From Mycolicibacterium tusciae (GTDB lineage: Bacteria > Actinomycetota > Actinomycetes > Mycobacteriales > Mycobacteriaceae): a DNA stretch of 64,000 bases. The stretch is taken from positions 47,588-111,587 of the forward strand of contig NZ_MVIM01000018.1 of NCBI RefSeq assembly GCF_002086795.1. Direction: 5' to 3'. Positions within the stretch are counted from its first letter, which is position 1. The number at the start of each line of letters is the position of its first letter. Shown here piece after piece: positions 60,185 through 64,000 of this stretch. Both the position numbers and the translations under genes were made by a program. A model generated the notes under the pieces. The model was not told where the DNA came from, did not search any database, and saw only the letters and a list, made by a program, of their open reading frames with translations.

Positions 60185-60357
60185 TGCACGGTCCTCCTGT
60201 GGCGTCGCGGTCGGTTTCCAATACCCATCAAACGCCTGCAAATCACGGTGTGCCCGACGAGCGAGACTTGTTCACCGACCCGCTACCCACACTCCCACGC
60301 TGATGTCTTGCATAGTCAGGGGTCTTGCTGTCTCAGCAGGCACTCAGCGAACACCGG

Positions 60358-60363
60358 TAGAAT
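60358..60363 (+). promoter_or_regulatory. -10 element giving a probable leaderless start
   Basis: TAGAAT lies eight bases before the GTG 60372 of the CPBP gene, so a transcript would begin at or next to the start codon. No convincing -35 is seen. Confidence 0.4.
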
Positions 60364-60371
60364 CGCCCATC

Positions 60372-61136
60372 GTGTCCGATCAAGCCGTGGTAGCCGAGCA
60401 GCCGCACCCGCTGATCGAACAATTGTCGGCAATTCATCATTTCCGGATCTACGCGGACATCGCCGTGGTGGTCGTGGTGCTCGCACTGACCAACCTGATA
60501 GCGCACTTCACCACCCCGTGGGCCAGCATCGCGACGGTGCCGGCGGCCGCCGTCGGACTGCTGCTACTCGTGCGGTCCCGCGGTCTGGGCTGGACCGAGC
60601 TGGGCCTGGGCAGGGAACACTGGAAAACAGGTGCGGGTTATGCCCTGGCCGCGGTCGCGCTGGTGCTCTCGGTGATCGCGATCGGCGCACTCCTGCCGTG
60701 GACGCGGCCGATGTTCATGAACAACAACTACGCGACGATCTCCGGCGCGTTGATCGCATCGATGATCATCATTCCGCTCCAGACGGTAATCCCCGAGGAG
60801 CTGGCATTTCGCGGCGTACTGCACGGCGCACTGGACCGCGCCTGGGGCTGGCGCGGCGTCGCGGCGGCCGGCTCGCTGCTCTTCGGCCTGTGGCACATCG
60901 CGACCTCATTCGGTTTGACCAGCAGCAACGTTGGCTTCACGCGCCTGTTCGGCGGCGGCGTGCTGGGTACGGTCGCCGGCGTGGTTCTCGCGGTGGCGGC
61001 GACCGCCTTCGCCGGTTTCGTGTTCACCTGGCTGCGTCGGCGCAGTGGAAGCCTGATCGCGCCGATCGCCCTGCACTGGTCGCTCAACGGTTTGGGCGCG
61101 CTCGCCGCCGCCCTGGTGTGGCATCTGTCGACCTGA
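60372..61136 (+). CDS. CPBP-family intramembrane metalloprotease-like protein
   Basis: 254 aa from GTG 60372. About seven TM helices. The CPBP (Abi) motifs are VIPEELAFRGVLHGAL (EExxxR, motif 1), FGLWHIATS (motif 2 His) and LHWSLNGLGAL (motif 4 His-Asn). Family members are Rce1-like membrane proteases or bacteriocin-immunity-type proteins; substrate unknown. It may correspond to Rv1863c from memory. It converges with the CGNR gene after 15 bp. Confidence 0.83.
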   Translation: MSDQAVVAEQPHPLIEQLSAIHHFRIYADIAVVVVVLALTNLIAHFTTPWASIATVPAAAVGLLLLVRSRGLGWTELGLGREHWKTGAGYALAAVALVLSVIAIGALLPWTRPMFMNNNYATISGALIASMIIIPLQTVIPEELAFRGVLHGALDRAWGWRGVAAAGSLLFGLWHIATSFGLTSSNVGFTRLFGGGVLGTVAGVVLAVAATAFAGFVFTWLRRRSGSLIAPIALHWSLNGLGALAAALVWHLST

Positions 61137-61151
61137 CTGACGCCTCGCTGG

Positions 61152-61763
61152 TCAGCGATTCACCTTTCTGCGCCGTGCCCTGAACTCGCGGTTCTTGAGC
61201 TTGTTGCCGCACGCGGACATCTCGCACCAGGTGCCGCCGTGGTTGCGGGATCTGTCGTAGAACGCCCACCGGCATTCGTCGTTCGCGCAGACCTTCAGGC
61301 GTGCCCAACTGCCGTCGAGTTGTGCGTCGCGGATGATCAACACCAAAGCGACCAGGCGCTCGGCCACGGAATCGCCGACGGCCGTGAGTCGTACCAGCCC
61401 GTCGGCATCGAACTCAGCGCGCGCGGCGCCACCGGCGGCCACCGCACGAAGTGGCGCAAGGTCCGCTTCGGTCGGCGAGGGCCCACCGCCGTTACGCATC
61501 ACCAGGGCGCGCAGCGCCTCACGGACATCGCGCAGCAGCTGCAGATCCGCGTCATCGAGGGCAGCGTCGGATGCCATCAGCTCGTTGTCGATCAACCACG
61601 GCCGGGCATCGTCGATATCGGCGAGGCGGTCTGGCCCCGAAGGCAGCTCAACGGTGTTGACCAGCGCCTGAACCCGGAGCAGCGGTCCGGGCGCCGGCTT
61701 GGACTCCACGTCGGCGAGCCACCGCGTCGGATCGGCAACCACGATGCCAGAGTAAGCCTGCAT
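61152..61763 (-). CDS. CGNR zinc-finger regulator (ABATE-domain type)
   Basis: 203 aa from ATG 61763 (MQAYSGIVVADPTRW). An ATG at 61790 adds nine residues and lies inside the inverted repeat. The C-terminal zinc finger is CANDECRWAFYDRSR then WCEMSACGNKLKNREF, giving the Cys pairs and the CGN[K/R] signature. The N-terminal ABATE-like helical domain would bind a ligand. It probably acts as a transcription factor; the divergent gene and the intervening repeat suggest local control. Confidence 0.82.
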   Translation of the reverse strand: MQAYSGIVVADPTRWLADVESKPAPGPLLRVQALVNTVELPSGPDRLADIDDARPWLIDNELMASDAALDDADLQLLRDVREALRALVMRNGGGPSPTEADLAPLRAVAAGGAARAEFDADGLVRLTAVGDSVAERLVALVLIIRDAQLDGSWARLKVCANDECRWAFYDRSRNHGGTWCEMSACGNKLKNREFRARRRKVNR

Positions 61764-61792
61764 GACCGGTATATCAACTTGACCGGTCATGC
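61760..61792. promoter_or_regulatory. Inverted repeat between the CGNR gene and gene 61864
   Basis: GCATGACCGGT (61760-61770) and ACCGGTCATGC (61782-61792) are perfect 11-bp arms around 11 bp; CATGACCG is repeated once more at 61792-61799. It overlaps the CGNR start and lies about 70 bp before the plus-strand gene, so it likely binds the CGNR protein or another regulator. Confidence 0.6.
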
Positions 61793-61863
61793 ATGACCGT
61801 TGTAACGTGTTAGACGGTCACAACGAAAGCGAATGCCGCAATCCGGCAAAGAGGTGGATATCC

Positions 61864-62355
61864 ATGGCTGACAACAAGATTCCAGCCGAAATCCTTTCCA
61901 GTTCCTCCGACGTCCGCCCCGCCACAGGCGCCGAGGCGCTCCCACGGCCGTCGCTGCGGTCACGGCTGACTGCTCGACTGAGGGCCGACCGGTACGACCG
62001 GCTCCTTGCCGTCGGTGTGCCCGCACCCGAGGGCAGCGCCCTCGCGGCGCATGAGGCGCGTTTGACGTCGACCGCCGAGCGAGAGGCAATCGCACGGTCG
62101 CTGCGTGCGACGGTCGCCGATGCCCGCGGCCGCGGTCTCCTGCTCTCGTCCCGGGTGCCCCTGCACGTGCCCAACATCGCCGCGGCCGAAGACGTGATCG
62201 ACGCGATCACACTGCGATTGCATTCACCGCGGCCGGTGAGCGCGCGCGGAATGGCGCGGTTGCGCCAGATCCTGGGCGACGGGGCGGGGCCGCTCTATCG
62301 CTACGGGCGCGGCGATCTGCGGGGTCGGCTCGGCGCTGCCCTCGCCGCGCTCTAA
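61864..62355 (+). CDS. Conserved hypothetical protein
   Basis: 163 aa from ATG 61864 behind AGAGGTGG. No family is recognised. The middle is Arg- and Ala-rich and helical (RSRLTARLRADRYDRLLAVG, EREAIARSLRATVADARGRG). The end RGMARLRQILGDGAGPLYRYGRGDLRGRLGAAL looks like a basic helical tail that could contact DNA, RNA or a membrane. Divergent from the CGNR regulator; converges with adhA with a 4-bp overlap. Confidence 0.68.
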   Translation: MADNKIPAEILSSSSDVRPATGAEALPRPSLRSRLTARLRADRYDRLLAVGVPAPEGSALAAHEARLTSTAEREAIARSLRATVADARGRGLLLSSRVPLHVPNIAAAEDVIDAITLRLHSPRPVSARGMARLRQILGDGAGPLYRYGRGDLRGRLGAALAAL

Positions 62356-63356
62356 ACCACCAATACCGCGGCGCCCGAAATATGGCCCGCGCCCAGATCG
62401 GCAAGCGCATCGGCGGCCTTGTCCAGGGGGTACTGCGGTGTCGTCACCTCGAGGTGTTGACGGCCGGCGAACGCAAGGAATTCGCGGGCGTCGGCGCGGG
62501 TGTTCGAGGCCACCGACCGCAACTGCCGCTCCTGGAAAAGATGGCGCTGATAGTTCAGCGCAGGAATGTCGGACAGGTGAATGCCGGCGACGGCCAGCGT
62601 GCCGCCGCGATCGAGCGCCTCGAGAGCCGGCAACACCAGATCACCCACCGGCGCAAAGAGAATCGCGGAGTCCAGCGCTACCGGCGGAGGGTCGGCGGCA
62701 CCCTGTACGGACGCGGCGCCCAGTGCCAATGCCAATTCCTTCGCCTTCTCGCCGCGGGTCATCACATGCACCTCGGCGCCCTGTGCGAGCGCCACCTGCG
62801 CGGTCAGGTGTGCGCTTCCACCGAAGCCGTATATGCCCAGCCTCCCGCCTTCGGGCAGTTCGGCGCGCAGCAGTGCGCGATAGCCGATGATGCCCGCGCA
62901 CAGCAGCGGCGCCAGTTCGGCATCGGAATATCGATCTGGGAGCGGGTGGGCGTAAGCGGCTGGGACAGTGGTTAATTCGGCGTATCCCCCGTCGGCGTCC
63001 CATCCCGTGTAGCGAGACTCCGGGCATAGGTTTTCGTCACCGCTCTTACAGAATTTGCATCGGCCACACGTGTGCCGCAGCCACGCGATGCCGACCCGAT
63101 CACCGACCGCGAACTCGCCGCCATCTGTTTCCGGACCGACTTCGACGACTTCGGCGACGACCTCGTGGCCCGGGATCACCCCGGCGCGATGCACAGGCAG
63201 GTCGCCCTCGGTGATGTGAAGATCGGTGCGGCACACGCCACATGCACGCACGGCGACGAGGAGCTCGCCCGGCGCAGGCCGTGGCACGTCGGCGGTGACT
63301 TTCTGCAACGGTCGACTGCTCATCGGGCCCGGCCGCTGAACTCGCCATGCCTTCAT
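62352..63356 (-). CDS. adhA: Zinc-dependent alcohol dehydrogenase, AdhA-like
   Basis: 334 aa from ATG 63356 (MKAWRVQRPGPM). MDR family: catalytic zinc ligands Cys42 (GVCRTDLH) and His64-Glu65 (IPGHEVV); the structural zinc cysteines lie in HTCGRCKFCKSGDENLC; coenzyme domain GIYGFGGSAHLTAQVALAQG. From memory it closely resembles M. tuberculosis Rv1862. It oxidises alcohols with NAD(P). The order adhA then Rv1861-like is kept from M. tuberculosis. Confidence 0.92.
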   Translation of the reverse strand: MKAWRVQRPGPMSSRPLQKVTADVPRPAPGELLVAVRACGVCRTDLHITEGDLPVHRAGVIPGHEVVAEVVEVGPETDGGEFAVGDRVGIAWLRHTCGRCKFCKSGDENLCPESRYTGWDADGGYAELTTVPAAYAHPLPDRYSDAELAPLLCAGIIGYRALLRAELPEGGRLGIYGFGGSAHLTAQVALAQGAEVHVMTRGEKAKELALALGAASVQGAADPPPVALDSAILFAPVGDLVLPALEALDRGGTLAVAGIHLSDIPALNYQRHLFQERQLRSVASNTRADAREFLAFAGRQHLEVTTPQYPLDKAADALADLGAGHISGAAVLVV

Positions 63357-63386
63357 CGTTGGGGTGCCCATCACCCCATGGTGACG

Positions 63387-63692
63387 CTACGTCTTTTTCT
63401 GCACCAGACCGACGAGCCACAGCAGGATGACCGATCCGAGGATCGCGGTGAAGAAGGTGAACCACCAACCACCCTCTGCGGTGTCGAACCAGAAGCTCAG
63501 GAGGAAGCCGCCGATCAAGGCGCCGATGACACCGACGATGATGTTCATCAGAATGCCGGATCCGCGGCCCTTCACGATCTTTCCGGCGATCCAGCCCGCA
63601 AGCGCGCCGATGATGATGTAGCCGATCCAGCCGACGCTGGTCAGCGTCGTCGACCGTTCTGCGAGGAACTCAGTAGCCGCAATGATGTCCAT
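63387..63692 (-). CDS. Transglycosylase-associated/GlsB-YeaQ-YmgE-type small membrane protein (Rv1861-like)
   Basis: 101 aa with three hydrophobic segments: VGWIGYIIIGALAGWIAGKI, the glycine-rich GILMNIIVGVIGALIGGFLL, and the end TFFTAILGSVILLWLVGLV. The pattern WI..GKI.KG.G.G...NI..G..GA..GG is typical of the family, often stress-induced and of unproven function. It lies 30 bp upstream of adhA on the same strand, as Rv1861-Rv1862 from memory. Confidence 0.85.
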   Translation of the reverse strand: MDIIAATEFLAERSTTLTSVGWIGYIIIGALAGWIAGKIVKGRGSGILMNIIVGVIGALIGGFLLSFWFDTAEGGWWFTFFTAILGSVILLWLVGLVQKKT

Positions 63693-63833
63693 CAGGATCT
63701 CCCGCCTATCGCTGGCCGTGGCTCAGCGCAACCGCCGGGCCAACTCGAGATATACCGCACGTGGGTAACGATTCGACGGCCACCGCGGTCAAGATCAGCA
63801 GACGTCAAATGGGCGTACCGAAGCCGCGGAGTG

Positions 63834-64000
63834 TCAGATTCCAGCGCACAACGACACGAAGGGAATAGGAGCGCAGATTCCCACCGAGAAGTACGGCGTC
63901 GGATCGCCGTTCCAGGCCGGCGGTGGTGGTGGCGGCGGAGGAGGCGGCGGCGGGCGCGGCGGAAGTGGAGACGCCATGCAGCAGTTCGACGGTGGCTCGA
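63834..64000 (-). CDS. C-terminal fragment of a proline-rich protein (cut by window edge)
   Basis: Only the last 55 residues are in the window. On the minus strand the frame reads a run of about eleven Pro residues, then AWNGDPTPYFSVGICAPIPF and VSLCAGI with a stop at 63834. The Pro tract and two Cys in the tail suggest an exported protein. The C-terminus does not match M. tuberculosis Apa (Rv1860) as I remember it. The start is outside the window. Confidence 0.5.
   Translation of the reverse strand, partial: EPPSNCCMASPLPPRPPPPPPPPPPPPAWNGDPTPYFSVGICAPIPFVSLCAGI

Noticed and set aside
63915..63965. GGT/GGC microsatellite near the right edge
   Set aside because: It reads as the proline codons of the partial minus-strand protein, so it is coding low-complexity, not an independent repeat element.
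1..64000. CRISPR arrays, IS elements, phage genes, tRNA or rRNA genes
   Set aside because: No regularly spaced repeats, transposase or integrase motifs, or cloverleaf/rRNA-like segments were found on reading both strands.

Overview
The window is GC-rich actinobacterial DNA from a mycobacterium, most likely a rapid-growing, environmental Mycolicibacterium-type species. The evidence is an antigen 85 mycolyltransferase, an MgtA-type mannosyltransferase, BfrA with its exact ferroxidase ligands, many lipoproteins, F420/LLM and CoA-thioester genes, and frequent GTG and apparently leaderless starts. A full-length Lon protease is present; from memory M. tuberculosis lacks Lon, which argues against the tuberculosis complex. 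I saw no rRNA, tRNA, CRISPR array, IS element or phage.

From memory (not computed), the right two thirds follow the M. tuberculosis Rv1861-Rv1877 neighbourhood read backwards: an Rv1861-like membrane protein, adhA, a CPBP membrane protein, the CoA-transferase/thiolase-like pair, a ferredoxin-reductase-like flavoprotein, lldD2 (frameshifted here), a DUF1810 protein, an Rv1874-like protein, bfrA and an Rv1877-like MFS pump. Accessory blocks are wedged between these anchors. The largest, about 24.1-41.0 kb, holds a nitrile hydratase operon, a FUSC exporter, a KstR-type thioesterase site, a TetR/hydrolase pair, a wrecked allophanate/biuret-type locus with an NCS2 permease, and a TetR-membrane protein-deaminase-GH13 run.

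Layout. 0-7 kb: flavoprotein/TetR divergon, HAD hydrolase, cupredoxin lipoprotein, YoaK-type membrane protein, MgtA, dienelactone hydrolase-like lipoprotein. 7-13 kb: SDR, D-aminoacylase-like amidohydrolase with an NTF2-like partner, then a FluG-like split pair (amidohydrolase plus glutamine-synthetase-like ligase) behind an AhpD-like gene and a KstR-type operator. 13-20 kb: sugar-phosphate transferase plus GAF protein, and a partner-switching operon (STAS, HATPase, two duplicated SpoIIE phosphatases with different sensors). 20-24 kb: MFS pump, bfrA, Rv1874-like gene and bfd around a degenerate IdeR-like box. 24-41 kb: accessory block. 41-46 kb: a class III cyclase-like receptor overlapping an MscS channel with a C-terminal cNMP-type domain, then broken lldD2. 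46-53 kb: Ag85, Lon, TfoX-N, DUF72, reductase, lipoprotein. 53-64 kb: thiolase-like, double CoA-transferase, LLM oxidoreductase, phosphoketolase, CPBP protein, CGNR regulator, adhA, Rv1861-like and a proline-rich tail.

The best candidate for an unusual system is the cyclase-MscS pair: canonical nucleotide-handling residues are missing from both the cyclase and the cNMP-type domain. The allophanate/biuret deletion scar, the nitrile hydratase operon with a non-standard metal-site motif, the two KstR-type operators, and the shuffled twin phosphatases are the next most interesting.
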